Below the pieces are notes generated by a model. It had not been told where the DNA came from, did not search any database, and saw only the letters and a program-made list of their open reading frames with translations. From NCBI RefSeq assembly GCF_003052265.1, contig NZ_QANS01000005.1:186001-250000 (forward strand): 64,000 bases of DNA, in the 5' to 3' direction. Numbering within the stretch: the first letter of the stretch is position 1; each line of letters begins with the position of its first letter. The position numbers and the translations under genes were made by a program. The DNA is from Stenotrophobium rhamnosiphilum. Lineage in GTDB: Bacteria; Pseudomonadota; Gammaproteobacteria; Nevskiales; Nevskiaceae. Below, one piece after another: positions 33,756-43,896 of the stretch.

Positions 33756-35132
33756 TTAATTACTTTTGGAGGTGGTCCAGCCTGGCAGGTTGTCGAGCTG
33801 CTGCGTCAGGTAGTCCTGTGTGGATTTGAGGGTTGCGACCAAGGTGTCTAGCGCGCTGTATTGAGCCAGCAGGCGGGTTTCTTCTGCGCTCATTCTGGTG
33901 TCTAGCGCTGCTTTCTGTTTGCCGATGTCTTTGAGGTCGGCTTGCAGGCCTTGCATCTTGCTGTCGATAGAACCGCCTACCGTCAGCGTGCTGGTGAGCA
34001 GTGAGCTAAGTTGTGCGCCGAAGCCGCCGCTGCCTGAAAACATTTTTTGAACTGAGCCGATGTCGGTCGACAAGGCGCTGTTCAATGCCGCTGTATCCAG
34101 CGTCAGTGTGCCGTCTTTGGATGAGCTGATGCCGATCTGTGACAGCAGCGTAAACGCACTGCCGGTTTCACTGGCCGCGCCACCAACGATGGAACGTAAT
34201 TGCGTCATCAAGTGTTGCGCGGTGGAGTCTCCCAGCAGCGCGCCACTGGCCTGACCTGTCGGATCAAACTTGGTGAGGCCGGAGATCGTCGACAACGCAC
34301 TGTTGTAAGCGGTTACAAAATCTTGCACTGCACCCGCCGCAGCGGAGGTGTTCGGTGCGATGGTGAGTGTATTGGTTGCGCCAGGATTGGCTTTGACCAG
34401 ATTGATCGTCACACCACTGATGGCATTGGTGACGGTGTTGGAACTGCTGGTGACGTCGTAGCCATCAATCTTCAACTGCGCGTTCGCTGCGGTTTGCAGA
34501 ACGCTGGTGCTGATGAATGAAGCGCCGCCTACTGTTGCTGCTGAACTCAGCGTCACTGCATTGTCAGTGCCGGTTTTCTGCGATTGCAGCACCAAGCGTG
34601 AACCGGTGTTGTCGGTAACGATTGAAGCGGTGACGCCTTTGTTATCGGCGGCGCCGTTGATGGCGCTGACGAGATCAGAAAGTTTGTTGGCACTCGCCGA
34701 AAGATTAACGGTGAATGATGAAGCGCCAACGCCGACGGTGACGCTGCCCGCACCTACTTCCGTTGCTGCATTAGCGTAGCTGCTGCTGGCGATCTTGCTG
34801 GCTGTGGCTAGAGAAACCACTTCCACATTGTAAGTTGCACTGCCACCACCGCTGGTGCTGGCGGTGAAGGTGCTGCTGTCACTGGACTGCGCTGTGCTCT
34901 TGCCGAGCGTGCCGGTGCTGCCCATGGCCTTTGCTGCGGTTTGAAGTGCAGACAATGCGGACTTCAAACTGCCGAGTGCAGAGATGGTCGTGTTGTCTTT
35001 ATCTGTTGCAGCGGCCAAACGTTTATCGGGCGCTGCGCGTGAGGCGGCGACTAACTGTGAAACGATATTACTGACATCCAGTCCGGAGCCAATGCCTGGC
35101 GAACTGACGCTAGACGTAACAGTAGTAGTCAT
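33756..35132 (-). CDS. fliD: flagellar filament cap protein FliD
   Basis: A 458-residue protein: the N-terminal domain has the FliD opening (G-I-G-S-G-L-D-V-S-N-I-V-S-Q-L-V), a long Ser/Thr/Ala-rich middle follows, and the C-terminal coiled coil (L-Q-A-D-L-K-D-I-G-K-Q-K-A-A-L-D-T-R) ends it. It caps the filament and folds flagellin. It is 28 bases downstream of flaG. fliS, its usual next neighbour, is 6 kb away behind the island. Confidence 0.94.
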   Translation of the reverse strand: MTTTVTSSVSSPGIGSGLDVSNIVSQLVAASRAAPDKRLAAATDKDNTTISALGSLKSALSALQTAAKAMGSTGTLGKSTAQSSDSSTFTASTSGGGSATYNVEVVSLATASKIASSSYANAATEVGAGSVTVGVGASSFTVNLSASANKLSDLVSAINGAADNKGVTASIVTDNTGSRLVLQSQKTGTDNAVTLSSAATVGGASFISTSVLQTAANAQLKIDGYDVTSSSNTVTNAISGVTINLVKANPGATNTLTIAPNTSAAAGAVQDFVTAYNSALSTISGLTKFDPTGQASGALLGDSTAQHLMTQLRSIVGGAASETGSAFTLLSQIGISSSKDGTLTLDTAALNSALSTDIGSVQKMFSGSGGFGAQLSSLLTSTLTVGGSIDSKMQGLQADLKDIGKQKAALDTRMSAEETRLLAQYSALDTLVATLKSTQDYLTQQLDNLPGWTTSKSN

Positions 35133-35160
35133 AGACCTTGCTCCAGAAGATGACCGTAGC

Positions 35161-35520
35161 TCATGCCTTGGCCTTTACCAAACCACTGTTCGTTTCTGCG
35201 AGATAGCGCGCAATACGCAGCGCGACCTCACTGGGAATTTGTTGCAGAACGGTTCCGTCCTGCGAATCAACTACGGACACCACCACTTCATTGAGCGTCT
35301 GGTCGACGCTGAATTTGAGGTCGGTGCGTTTTTCTGCAAAGTGTTTATTGAGTCTGTCGACTGCATCATTCAGCGCTTCGAGTTCGACCGGCTTATTCGT
35401 CGCGTCATCCTTGCTCACCGTCGGCGCCACAAATACAGAAGCGCGCAAGCTATCGCCGCGCGCTGGTGTGGCTGCCGCAACTGCGGCAATCCTAGGTAGT
35501 TCTTGGATTAAGTCGCTCAT
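35161..35520 (-). CDS. flaG: flagellar protein FlaG
   Basis: A 119-residue protein with the FlaG pattern L-N-D-A-V-D-R-L-N-K-H (about residues 50-60), L-K-F-S-V-D (about 68-73) and V-L-Q-Q-I-P-S-E (about 91-98). FlaG affects filament length in related bacteria. It lies between fliC, separated by a strong terminator, and fliD, with which it is probably cotranscribed. Confidence 0.9.
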   Translation of the reverse strand: MSDLIQELPRIAAVAAATPARGDSLRASVFVAPTVSKDDATNKPVELEALNDAVDRLNKHFAEKRTDLKFSVDQTLNEVVVSVVDSQDGTVLQQIPSEVALRIARYLAETNSGLVKAKA

Positions 35521-35558
35521 GGCTGCTTCGCTTTAAATCCGATTCAACTCCTCAGCGC

Positions 35559-35594
35559 AAAAAATCCGGAGGAGGAGCAGTGCTCCTCCTCCGG
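35559..35594 (-). terminator. Rho-independent terminator of fliC
   Basis: A perfect 13-base stem (35566-35578 with 35582-35594, CCGGAGGAGGAGC) with a three-base loop, followed on the minus strand by a T-run at 35559-35564. It begins 11 bases after the fliC stop. Confidence 0.92.
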
Positions 35595-35605
35595 CGTATC
35601 GGCTT

Positions 35606-36748
35606 TTAGCCTTGGAGCAACTTCAGTACACCCTGTGGTGCTGAGTTGGCCTGAGCCACCATCGCCGTACCAGCCTGCTGCAAGATCTGTGCGCGAGTCA
35701 TGTTCGCGGTTTCTTGAGCAAAGTCTGCGTCGGTGATTCGGCTGCGGGCTGCAGAGAGGTTCGTCGAGGTCGTCTGCAAGTTGCTGATGACCGAAGCGAA
35801 GCGGCTCTGATAAGCACCGAGGTTACCGCGTGCGGTGTTGACGTCGTTCAGTGCAGCGTCCATCTGCGTGAGTGCGAGAGTGGCGCCAGCTGAGGTCGAC
35901 AGATCCAACGTTGCATAACCAGTCTGCGTTGCGGCAGCGGTGACTGCAGCGGTGAGGCCGGTTGTTGCGGTGGTGCCGGTACCCGACATTGCAACGGTGA
36001 TGCCCGAGTTGCCTGAAGAGTTCAGCGTTACCGTGGTGCCGGTATCGTTGATGGCGAAAACGCCGGTCTGGTCAGCAACCGAGTTGATCGCATCGCGGAT
36101 CTGCGAAGCGCGTTGTGTTGCGCTGCTCGCTGCACCGACTGCGCCTACGCTGACACCGTTGATGGTGAGGTCACCTGCAGTGACCGCAGTCAGCGTGGTG
36201 GCAGCAGCGCCGGTCACGCTAGCGCTGGTGTAAGTACCCAGAGCGCTGGCGTTGGCGTTCACGATGGAACCGACCGTGATCACCTGACCGGCGTTGGCGC
36301 CGATCTGGAAGCTCTGGTTAGAGAACGAACCATCAAGCAGGTTTACACCGTTGTACTGCTGTTGCTGAGCAACACGATTGTTTTCAGACATCAGCTGTTG
36401 GGCTTCAGCGTTGAGCGATGCGCGGTCAATGCTGCTGTTGGAACCGTTAGCCGACTGTACTGCCAGCTCGCGGATACGCTGCAAGTTGGTGGTGACCTGT
36501 TGCAGTGCGCCTTCAGCGGTCTGCGTCAGTGAGATGCCGTCGTTGGCATTGCGAGCAGCCTGGTCGAGGCCATTGATCTGTGCAGTCATACGCTGCGAAA
36601 TGCCGAGGCCTGCGGCGTCGTCTTTGGCGCTGTTGATGCGCATGCCTGAAGACAGGCGTGACATCGAGGTCTGCAGCGAGCTCTGCGAGTTGGACAGGTT
36701 CTGCTGTGCAACTAGCGACATGACGTTGGTGTTAATTACGCTTGACAT
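35606..36748 (-). CDS. fliC: flagellin FliC
   Basis: A 380-residue filament protein. The conserved D0/D1 ends are clear: I-N-T-N-V-M-S-L-V-A-Q-Q-N-L at the start and the final Q-A-N-S-A-P-Q-G-V-L-K-L-L (with an Asn/Ser-rich helix before it). The middle (about residues 170-290) is short and Ala/Thr/Gly-rich, so the variable D2/D3 domains are small. GGAGAA precedes the ATG. A single flagellin gene is seen, with its own sigma-28 promoter and terminator. Confidence 0.96.
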   Translation of the reverse strand: MSSVINTNVMSLVAQQNLSNSQSSLQTSMSRLSSGMRINSAKDDAAGLGISQRMTAQINGLDQAARNANDGISLTQTAEGALQQVTTNLQRIRELAVQSANGSNSSIDRASLNAEAQQLMSENNRVAQQQQYNGVNLLDGSFSNQSFQIGANAGQVITVGSIVNANASALGTYTSASVTGAAATTLTAVTAGDLTINGVSVGAVGAASSATQRASQIRDAINSVADQTGVFAINDTGTTVTLNSSGNSGITVAMSGTGTTATTGLTAAVTAAATQTGYATLDLSTSAGATLALTQMDAALNDVNTARGNLGAYQSRFASVISNLQTTSTNLSAARSRITDADFAQETANMTRAQILQQAGTAMVAQANSAPQGVLKLLQG

Positions 36749-36854
36749 GGATTCTTCTCCGAAAGTATTGAGGACTTCCCGGCAGGCTCAGGCCTAGCCC
36801 TGGATTGCAGCAGCTTGGTCTCATTTCTGGGATTGCCTGCCGTTGCTGAGTCTA

Positions 36855-36881
36855 TTAACGGGCTCGATTCCGGATTCTTGA
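36855..36881 (-). promoter_or_regulatory. sigma-28 promoter of fliC
   Basis: Minus strand TCAAGAAT, 11 bases, CCCGTTAA: five and six of eight matches to TAAAGTTT-N11-GCCGATAA with exact spacing. It is about 100 bases before the fliC start. The boxes are weaker than those of cheV and flgM. Confidence 0.55.
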
Positions 36882-36997
36882 TGCGTTCAGCGGCTTAATG
36901 GATGAACGGAGACGCATGACAGATAAGCGGTGTGATTTGTTCTTTACGAAATAATTTTGTCGTTCTGAACGGACGCTTTGTTGTTCTGATCACTCTT

Positions 36998-37068
36998 TGT
37001 CATTCCGAACGTAGTGAGGAATCTTGCTTCGAGAACGGCGAGATTCCTCACTGCGTTCGGAATGACAC
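36998..37068. repeat. inverted repeat (TGTCATTCCGAACGTAGTGAGGAATCT type)
   Basis: Two nearly perfect 27-base arms facing each other (near 36998-37024 and 37041-37067), about 16 bases apart. The same type of element, GC-richer, lies at 59683-59750. It fills the gap between flgL and fliC, followed by a small GGGCCGG palindrome near 37099. Confidence 0.8.
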
Positions 37069-37134
37069 ACTTAAAGCAGATTCCAGATATGGCTCGGGCC
37101 GGCAAGCCGGCCCGATATGAAAGTGCCTTCGCAT

Positions 37135-38328
37135 TCATCGTAAATATTGGAACAAGGACAACGACTGCACCTTGGTATAAGCAAGCTGCAAAGCCTGCAG
37201 CGATACCGTCGTCAGGTTGAGCTCTGTGCTGGCCTGCGCAAGATCAAGGTCACGCACATTCGACAGCAAGCTCTTCATGGCTACAGATTGATCCTGGAGG
37301 CGATTGCTTGCATCGTCGAGCGACGCCATACGCGCGCCAACATCAGAGCGCGTGTTGGTTACGGCATCGAAGCTGCGAGAAATCTCTGATTGCAGGTTTT
37401 GCATCTGCGTCTGCCACTGCGCACGCCCTGCACTACTCGTTGGAGGATTCTGCGTCAGCGAGATCAGATCTCGCAGGCTGGCAAACACATCCTTGGGCGC
37501 GCTGGGTGAAACCGTGAAGCTGTCACCCGTCGCAGCAGCGCCAGAGAAAGTCAGCTGCACGCCGCGAAACGACACCGTACCGCCATCGGTGTAAGCGCCG
37601 CTGGCAATCACGTTGTTGGAGCTGTCTGTCACCGAATAGTTGCCGCCGGTGAAAGCGACGTTGTACGTACCGCCATCCCAGAGGCTGGCATCTTTAACCT
37701 GGCTGTTTGTCAGCTGTGCTACGCCGGTATTAGTGGTGCTCACAGCCGTGGCGAAAGTGCCATTGCCGCTGGAGTTGTTCATGTAAACACTGGCGCCGTT
37801 GTCACCATCCGCAATCGTTCTCTGCGGGCCAATCTGCAACAAGCGAGAAGAGGTGTCGCCGTTATACGTCACGCTATTACCGGTTTGCGTGAATGGCGCG
37901 CTGATGCTGCTACTGCCCGCAAAGAGGTAATGGCCCTCGCCGTCTTGTGCATTGGCGTCGCTGAGCAACTGGTTGTAGTACTGCTGCAACTGCGCAGTGA
38001 TGGCCTGCAATGACTGCGGGCTCTGTGATCCATTCGTGGCCTGAATCGCGAGCGCGCTGACGCTCTGCAGAATATTGCCGCTATCAGCCAATGCATTTTC
38101 TTCAAGGCCAAGACGTTGCTGGGCCGTGTTGATATTGCTGCCGTAGGTCGTAATGCCAGCCAGCACCTGATCCAGCGACATGCCTCTGGCCCAACCCGCC
38201 GGATCATCTGCCGCTGTCTGCATGCGTTGCTGGCTGCTGATCTGACTTTGGATCTTGGCCAGATTATTCTGCTGCGCGTTCATGCTACGCACAGACTGTT
38301 CAATCATCGCACTCGTTGAGATTCTCAC
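37135..38328 (-). CDS. flgL: flagellar hook-filament junction protein FlgL
   Basis: A 397-residue protein with flagellin-like ends: M-R-I-S-T-S-A-M-I-E-Q-S at the start, A-D-D-P-A-G-W-A-R (about residues 41-49) and a C-terminal helix ending in S-L-F-Q-Y-L. It joins hook and filament with FlgK. Three bases separate it from flgK. Last gene of the flgB-flgL run. Confidence 0.94.
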   Translation of the reverse strand: MRISTSAMIEQSVRSMNAQQNNLAKIQSQISSQQRMQTAADDPAGWARGMSLDQVLAGITTYGSNINTAQQRLGLEENALADSGNILQSVSALAIQATNGSQSPQSLQAITAQLQQYYNQLLSDANAQDGEGHYLFAGSSSISAPFTQTGNSVTYNGDTSSRLLQIGPQRTIADGDNGASVYMNNSSGNGTFATAVSTTNTGVAQLTNSQVKDASLWDGGTYNVAFTGGNYSVTDSSNNVIASGAYTDGGTVSFRGVQLTFSGAAATGDSFTVSPSAPKDVFASLRDLISLTQNPPTSSAGRAQWQTQMQNLQSEISRSFDAVTNTRSDVGARMASLDDASNRLQDQSVAMKSLLSNVRDLDLAQASTELNLTTVSLQALQLAYTKVQSLSLFQYLR

Positions 38329-38331
38329 GGA

Positions 38332-39954
38332 TTAACCTCCACGCGTTGCACTGAGCAGGGTCTGGAACATGTCTCGCGCCATCGAGATCACTTGAGCTGC
38401 AGCTTGATAGGCCTGCTGATAACGCAACAGGTCAGCTGCTTCCTCATCAAGGTTCACGCCGGAGACAGAATCCAGATCGCTCTTGGTTTGTTGTTGAATT
38501 GCCTGCGCCGCATCGCGCCGCGTTGAAATCTGCTGCGATAGATTGCCGGTCTGTGAAACCAGCGCGATATTCGCTGCGGTGATCGAAACCGTACCGCCAC
38601 TGAGCACGCCGTTGGCGCCAACATTGGCGAGCAGATTCGCATTACCGTTGTTGCCACTGCCGCTAGTGCCGAGTGCAGCAGCGGATGCTGCTGCAATTTT
38701 TGCAGGATCAGTAATCGCTACCTGCATTTGGCCCGCTGCATGATTCAGCGGTTGCACCAGAAAGCTGTCACCGCTCGCAGCACTACCGCTAACTTGAAAG
38801 CTCACACCTCCAGCCACGAATGGATTCGATGCCGTACCTGCGCCAGTCATCGTGACTGCCGCGCCAGTGCTGGCATCACTCAGATTCCAGTTGCTGCCGT
38901 CATAGCGAAGAACATAATTGTTGTTGCCGATCTGACCGACATCGGTGAGACCGACTGACACTGCAGCGCTGCCCGCGTTGGTATTCGCTGCAGAAGCCGA
39001 GCCACTGATGGTTGCAAAGAAGTTGCCGCCCATCTGGCCATTCTGATCAACACCCTGCGTATGCTGCGCATTCAAGGCCTGCGTCAGGCCTGCGGCAATC
39101 GCGCCGAGTTTGTTTTGCGTGGGCACAATCAGTTGGCTGCGAACATCCATCAAGCCGCCGATAACACCGCCACTGATCTGGCTGTTGATGTTGACGGCAG
39201 GATTGCCAATCGAAATTTCCAGATCACCATTGCCGTAGGTATTCGGCACCAGCTTGAGCGACTGCGACGTGCCGCCAAGAACCAGCGCCTGACCACCGGC
39301 GGTGAAGACATTCATCGATCCATCAGTCTGCTGAACCGTCGAGATGCCAACGTTCTGTGAAATTTGTGTGATCAAACGATCGCGCTGATCCAACAGGTCA
39401 TTCGCGGACTGCCCGCTACCCTGCGCCAGCGCAATGCTGTTGTTGAGCTGCGCGATGGATTGTGCAGCCTGATTGATCTGGCTGACGGACTGCGTGAGCT
39501 GTGAATTGATCTCCGCGTTCATGCCATCCAGCTGGCCTTGCAGATCACTGAACTGACTGCTGAGATTACTTGCAGCACTCAACAGCGTCTGACGCGCGCT
39601 GGTGGATTGTGGATCAGCTGCGACGCCGCTCATGGCGGTAAAGAATTTTTGCAGTGGTGCTGAAAGTCCAGACGATTTACCAGACAGCAAACCATCAACG
39701 CGCGAAGCCATCGTCGAAAAAGCATCAAGGCGTGAAAACGAGGACTGATCCGACAGCGAGCGCGAAATCACCAGCCCATCTGTGAAGCGTCTAATGCCAC
39801 TGACCTCAACGCCACCGACAAGGTTGGCTTGCAACGTCGTCTGCTGACGGCTGTAGCCCACCGTGTTGGCGTTGGCGATGTTGTTGCTAACAGTGTTCAG
39901 CGCCTGGCTATACGCCTGTAGGGCTGAAACACCGCTGCTGATCATGTCGGTCAT
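38332..39954 (-). CDS. flgK: flagellar hook-filament junction protein FlgK
   Basis: A 540-residue protein with the FlgK opening (S-S-G-V-S-A-L-Q-A-Y-S-Q-A-L-N-T-V-S-N-N) and the C-terminal pattern S-G-V-N-L-D-E-E-A-A-D-L-L-R-Y-Q-Q-A-Y. It forms the hook-filament junction with FlgL. The length is normal. flgJ lies 13 bases upstream. Confidence 0.95.
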   Translation of the reverse strand: MTDMISSGVSALQAYSQALNTVSNNIANANTVGYSRQQTTLQANLVGGVEVSGIRRFTDGLVISRSLSDQSSFSRLDAFSTMASRVDGLLSGKSSGLSAPLQKFFTAMSGVAADPQSTSARQTLLSAASNLSSQFSDLQGQLDGMNAEINSQLTQSVSQINQAAQSIAQLNNSIALAQGSGQSANDLLDQRDRLITQISQNVGISTVQQTDGSMNVFTAGGQALVLGGTSQSLKLVPNTYGNGDLEISIGNPAVNINSQISGGVIGGLMDVRSQLIVPTQNKLGAIAAGLTQALNAQHTQGVDQNGQMGGNFFATISGSASAANTNAGSAAVSVGLTDVGQIGNNNYVLRYDGSNWNLSDASTGAAVTMTGAGTASNPFVAGGVSFQVSGSAASGDSFLVQPLNHAAGQMQVAITDPAKIAAASAAALGTSGSGNNGNANLLANVGANGVLSGGTVSITAANIALVSQTGNLSQQISTRRDAAQAIQQQTKSDLDSVSGVNLDEEAADLLRYQQAYQAAAQVISMARDMFQTLLSATRGG

Positions 39955-39967
39955 AATAAACTCCGGG

Positions 39968-40855
39968 TCAGGCCGTCAGCGTCTTTGGATGGGTGTCGAG
40001 CGCTGCCGTCATTAGCGGACCGGAAGAGATTCTTCCAATCTTTTGTGCGTATGCGGGATCGGTGGCGTATCCCGCGCGTTGCAGCCCTTCTGCATAACGA
40101 TGGCCGTCGCCACCGTGTTGCAGGGCGTCGGCATAACGCGGATTGCTCTTGATGAAATTGACGTAGTCCTTGAACGCTTCAGCTGGTGAGCTGTAGCTGC
40201 GGAACGCGGCAACTTCTGCATGCGCAACGCCGCCGCTGTATTCATGTGTCTTGGTATTCACGCTGGCACCGTCCCATTTACCGTGGGCCTTGATGCCGAA
40301 GTAGTTGTAGCTCGGCGTGCCGTCTGCGTTCTTGATCTGGTGTTTGCCCCAGCCGGTTTCGAGTGCAGCTTGAGCAACGAGTGTTTTGGCTGAGATGCCC
40401 AACTCACGTGCAGCAGCTTCTGCTTGTGGCAACAGGCTGCGAATGAAATCCATCGGCTTGCTGAGCAGGCTGGATGAATGTTCTGCGGGCTTTGTTTCAG
40501 AAGCAGCTGGAGCTGCTGGCATCTTCAGTGCGGCTGGCACAGCGGCATTCTGCGGCGCCATCTTGGATTGCTGAAGCTGACGTACCAGCAGATCCGCAAT
40601 GCCAAGGCCGCGGCCTTGCGACATCGTCTGCGCCAGCTGGTTGTTAAACATGTCCTGATAAAACTCGCCCTGCTCGCCGCCCATCATGTCGTTGCCAATC
40701 TTGGCTTCGTTCGCGCTCTTGAGCAGTTGCTTGATGAACATGGCTTCAAACTGTTTGGCGGCCGTCTTCAGCGCTTCCGGATCCTGCGCACGTGCAGATG
40801 CGCGCAGTTTTGTGAACTGCGAAATATCATTAACGTTCGATGCGTTGAGAGCCAT
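39968..40855 (-). CDS. flgJ: flagellar rod cap and peptidoglycan hydrolase FlgJ
   Basis: A 295-residue two-domain protein. The N-terminal part (about residues 25-100, A-K-Q-F-E-A-M-F-I-K-Q-L-L-K) is the rod-capping domain. The C-terminal part (about 150-285) is a glucosaminidase domain (A-A-L-E-T-G-W-G-K, N-Y-F-G-I-K-A), which opens the peptidoglycan for the rod. The dual-domain form is typical of beta- and gammaproteobacteria. Confidence 0.95.
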   Translation of the reverse strand: MALNASNVNDISQFTKLRASARAQDPEALKTAAKQFEAMFIKQLLKSANEAKIGNDMMGGEQGEFYQDMFNNQLAQTMSQGRGLGIADLLVRQLQQSKMAPQNAAVPAALKMPAAPAASETKPAEHSSSLLSKPMDFIRSLLPQAEAAARELGISAKTLVAQAALETGWGKHQIKNADGTPSYNYFGIKAHGKWDGASVNTKTHEYSGGVAHAEVAAFRSYSSPAEAFKDYVNFIKSNPRYADALQHGGDGHRYAEGLQRAGYATDPAYAQKIGRISSGPLMTAALDTHPKTLTA

Positions 40856-40869
40856 GGCGGATCCCTGCT

Positions 40870-42174
40870 TTAAATCACGATCAGCTCGGCGCGCAGGGCA
40901 CCGGCTTCTTTGAGCGCTTCGAGGATGGCAACAATGTCACCCGGCGCAGCGCCGACCTGATTCACTGCACGCACGATGTCATCGAGGCTCGCTTCCGGCG
41001 CAAACAAGAACATGCGCGAATCGGCCTGCTTCACATCAATGCTGCTTTGCGCAGTGACAACGGTCTGACCTTCACTAAAGGGCGCAGGCTGACTTACCTT
41101 GGGTCTTTCAGTAATCGTTACCGACAATGAGCCGTGCGATACCGCCGCAGGCAGCACACGCACGTGGCTGCCAATGACGATGGTGCCGGTGCGCGAATTG
41201 ATGACGACGCGTGCGGGTGCTTCACCTGGATCAACGTCAATGGATTCAAGTACAGCAATAAAGCCTACGCGCTGACTAGGATTGGCTGGCGCCTTAACGG
41301 CAACAGTGACTGAATCAATCGCACGCGAGGCGCCTTCACCCAGCGCAGTATCAATGCCTTTGACCATGCGCGATGCCGTTGTGAAATCGGCCGCGTGCAA
41401 ATTCAGGATCACTTCTGCAGAGCTGGAAATATCACTAACAACCATGCGCTCAACCGATGCGCCGCCGGGAATTCGGCCAGCGCTGGGAATGTTGACGCTA
41501 ATTTTTGAACCGTCAGCGCCAGATACACCAAGGCCACCAACAACAAGATTGCCCTGTGCAATCGCGTAGACCTGTCCGTCAGCGCCTTTGAGTGGCGCCA
41601 TCAGCAAGGCACCGCCACGCAGTGAGCTTGCGTTGCCGATGGAAGAAACCGTGATATCAATTTTCTGCCCGGGCTTTGCAAACGCTGGAAGATCCGCACT
41701 GATCGCCACTGCGGCAACATTCTTCAACTGCGGATTCACACCAGCCGGCACAACAACGCCGAGCTGCTGCAACATGTTCTTGAGACTTTGGATCGTGAAA
41801 GGCGCTTGGCTGGTTTGATCGCCCGTTCCGTTAAGTCCGACAACAAGGCCATAACCGACGAGAGGATTGCTGCGCACGCCCGCGACATCGGCGAGATCCT
41901 TGATGCGCTCTGCATGCGCAACGCTTGGGCGCGCCATGAAAACCATCAACACCAAAAGATTGAGCGCGACCCACAAAGCTACGCGCGTCAGTCGATTAAA
42001 AAGATTGTTCTTCTTGTTTTCTACTGGCGCCTGCAATACGGGTGCAGGAGCTTGAACCGGCGGAAGCGGTCTGCGCATCGGCACTACAACGGCTGAGCTC
42101 GCGATGCTGATGCGGGGTCTTTCAACGCGACGGCGTGTCACGGTGAGATTTTGGGAAAACTGTAGAACGGTCAT
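40870..42174 (-). CDS. flgI: flagellar P-ring protein FlgI
   Basis: A 434-residue protein whose mature part ([13 protein letters not shown], to the end) is standard FlgI, the P-ring in the peptidoglycan layer. The leader is odd: 88 residues, with about 60 charged and Pro-rich residues before the membrane stretch (about 64-82) and an A-H-A cleavage site. The usual leader is about 20-25 residues. The ATG at 42174 follows GAGGG 10 bases after flgH; an internal ATG at 42078 would shorten the leader but lacks a ribosome site. The frame upstream of 42174 overlaps flgH and is not used. Confidence 0.9.
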   Translation of the reverse strand: MTVLQFSQNLTVTRRRVERPRISIASSAVVVPMRRPLPPVQAPAPVLQAPVENKKNNLFNRLTRVALWVALNLLVLMVFMARPSVAHAERIKDLADVAGVRSNPLVGYGLVVGLNGTGDQTSQAPFTIQSLKNMLQQLGVVVPAGVNPQLKNVAAVAISADLPAFAKPGQKIDITVSSIGNASSLRGGALLMAPLKGADGQVYAIAQGNLVVGGLGVSGADGSKISVNIPSAGRIPGGASVERMVVSDISSSAEVILNLHAADFTTASRMVKGIDTALGEGASRAIDSVTVAVKAPANPSQRVGFIAVLESIDVDPGEAPARVVINSRTGTIVIGSHVRVLPAAVSHGSLSVTITERPKVSQPAPFSEGQTVVTAQSSIDVKQADSRMFLFAPEASLDDIVRAVNQVGAAPGDIVAILEALKEAGALRAELIVI

Positions 42175-42184
42175 GTCACTGCCC

Positions 42185-42853
42185 TCAGAACGGCCACAGT
42201 GGCGAGCTGAAGAAACGCGCCAACCAACCTTTACTGTTGCTCTCAGCCAACGTGCCCTCGCCCGTGTATGAAATGCGGGCATCGGCAACGCGGCTGGAAG
42301 GAATGGTGTTTTCTGGCGAGATATCCGCAGGCCGGACAACGCCTTCGATACGCACGAACTCTGAACCCTGATTGAGCTTCAGATTCTTTTCGCCGCGTAC
42401 GATCAAATTGCCGTTAGGCTGGCGACCAATCACCGTCACCGTGACATTGCCTTGCAGCGTGTTGCTCTGTGAGCTGTCGCCACTGCCTGCAAATTTATGC
42501 GACGAGTCGAGGTCTGCCGACAATATTGCGGTGCCGTTAACTGAAACAGGCATGCCAAAGATTGTCGGCGCAGCCACACTGCTGCTGGTGTCTTTTGCGG
42601 TGGTTGTCGCTGCGCTGGTTTTTGCCGTGGTGGTTTCCACCAGCAAGATCGTCAGCACATCGCCAACATTGCGTGCCTTCTGATCTTCAAACAGTGCCAT
42701 GCCTTGCGAGGCTGAATAGATCGATCCGTTTTGCGGTGCTGCCACCGGCGTTGTGTAGGCGGCTGGCGGATCAGCCTGGCGCTGTGCCGGAGCACTGGCG
42801 CAACCCGTCACTGCCAGTAGCATCGCCAATTCAAGCCACACAAGTTTGCGCAT
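42185..42853 (-). CDS. flgH: flagellar L-ring lipoprotein FlgH
   Basis: About 222 residues. The lipobox (L-A-V-T-G-C, Cys at about residue 18) anchors it to the outer membrane. The core patterns [16 protein letters not shown] and [16 protein letters not shown] are FlgH-specific. A GTG at 42871 would overlap the flgG stop; the ATG at 42853 starts the signal and is preferred. It forms the L-ring bushing. Confidence 0.94.
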   Translation of the reverse strand: MRKLVWLELAMLLAVTGCASAPAQRQADPPAAYTTPVAAPQNGSIYSASQGMALFEDQKARNVGDVLTILLVETTTAKTSAATTTAKDTSSSVAAPTIFGMPVSVNGTAILSADLDSSHKFAGSGDSSQSNTLQGNVTVTVIGRQPNGNLIVRGEKNLKLNQGSEFVRIEGVVRPADISPENTIPSSRVADARISYTGEGTLAESNSKGWLARFFSSPLWPF

Positions 42854-42867
42854 GATCACGACGAGAC

Positions 42868-43653
42868 TCACAAGTTATTGCTGACGTACTGCAGCATCGA
42901 ATCCGTCGTCTGGATCGCTTTGGAATTGATCTCGTACGCGCGCTGCGTTTCGATCATGTTGACCATTTCTTCAACGATGTTGACGTTGGAAGATTCCAGC
43001 GAGCCTTGCGACAAAGTGCCGAGACCATTCAAGCCTGGCGTGCCGGTTTGTGGCGGACCACTGGCAGCGGTTTCGACATAGAGGTTTTCACCTTTAGCCT
43101 GCAAACCTGCTGGGTTAATAAAATCTGAAGTCGTCAGCGTGCCGACCTGCTGTGGCGATGCCTGACCTGCAAGCTGCACGGTCACGACACCATCGTTGCC
43201 GATGCTGATGCTTTGTGCGCCTTGTGGAACGGTGACGCCTGGCTGCAACAGGTAACCACTGCTAGTGACGAGTTGGCCTTGGTTGCTGAGTTTGAAGCTG
43301 CCATCGCGTGTGTATGCAACGGTGCCGTCAGGCTGTTGAATCTGGAAAAAGCCGCGACCGTTGACTGCGAGATCGAGCGAGTTTCCGGTTTGCAGCAGAT
43401 TGCCCTGCTGAAACATTTTCTCGGTGGCGATCACGCGTACACCGGTGCCGAGATTCAATCCCGTCGGCGCCTGTGTTTGCTGAGAAGTCTGCGCGCCAGC
43501 CTGACGCACGTTCTGATACAGCAGATCTTCAAACGCCGCGCGGCCTTTCTTGAAGCCGGTGGTGTTGACGTTGGCAAGGTTGTTAGAGACGACGCTCATA
43601 CGCGTCTGCTGCGCATCGAGGCCGGTCTTGGCAATCCAGAGTGCTTGATTCAT
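42868..43653 (-). CDS. flgG: flagellar distal rod protein FlgG
   Basis: A 261-residue protein with the FlgG opening ([16 protein letters not shown]) and the rod/hook C-terminal signature [20 protein letters not shown]. It builds the distal rod. It is separated from flgF by 243 bases holding a repeat, an unusual gap in this otherwise tight run. Confidence 0.96.
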   Translation of the reverse strand: MNQALWIAKTGLDAQQTRMSVVSNNLANVNTTGFKKGRAAFEDLLYQNVRQAGAQTSQQTQAPTGLNLGTGVRVIATEKMFQQGNLLQTGNSLDLAVNGRGFFQIQQPDGTVAYTRDGSFKLSNQGQLVTSSGYLLQPGVTVPQGAQSISIGNDGVVTVQLAGQASPQQVGTLTTSDFINPAGLQAKGENLYVETAASGPPQTGTPGLNGLGTLSQGSLESSNVNIVEEMVNMIETQRAYEINSKAIQTTDSMLQYVSNNL

Positions 43654-43752
43654 GGGTCATCCTCCGTGGCGGAATTCCGCCGCATGGAGGGGTAGTTACA
43701 AGTTCTGGGCCAGAGGGGGTGTTGGCGGAAAAATGGCGCTTAGGTTTTGCTC

Positions 43753-43893
43753 CTCTCTCCCCATGTTGTGTATGGGGAGAGAGGCCGGGAGTGAGGGGCT
43801 GCGCATTAGCTACGAGGCGCATTGCTTGTCAGCTGGGAGTGCCGCCCCTCACCCCGGCCCTCTCCCCATAAAAAGCATGGGGAGAGGGAGAAG
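43753..43893. repeat. inverted repeat (CCCTCACCCCGGCCCTCTCCCC type) between flgF and flgG
   Basis: Arms around CTCTCTCCCCATG and its complement near 43869-43890, with the inner pieces GGCCGGGAGTGAGGGG and CCCCTCACCCCGGCC also facing each other. Elements with this sequence are spread through many proteobacterial genomes. No promoter was found in the gap, so flgG and later genes may depend on read-through of this hairpin. Confidence 0.75.
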
Positions 43894-43896
43894 GGT

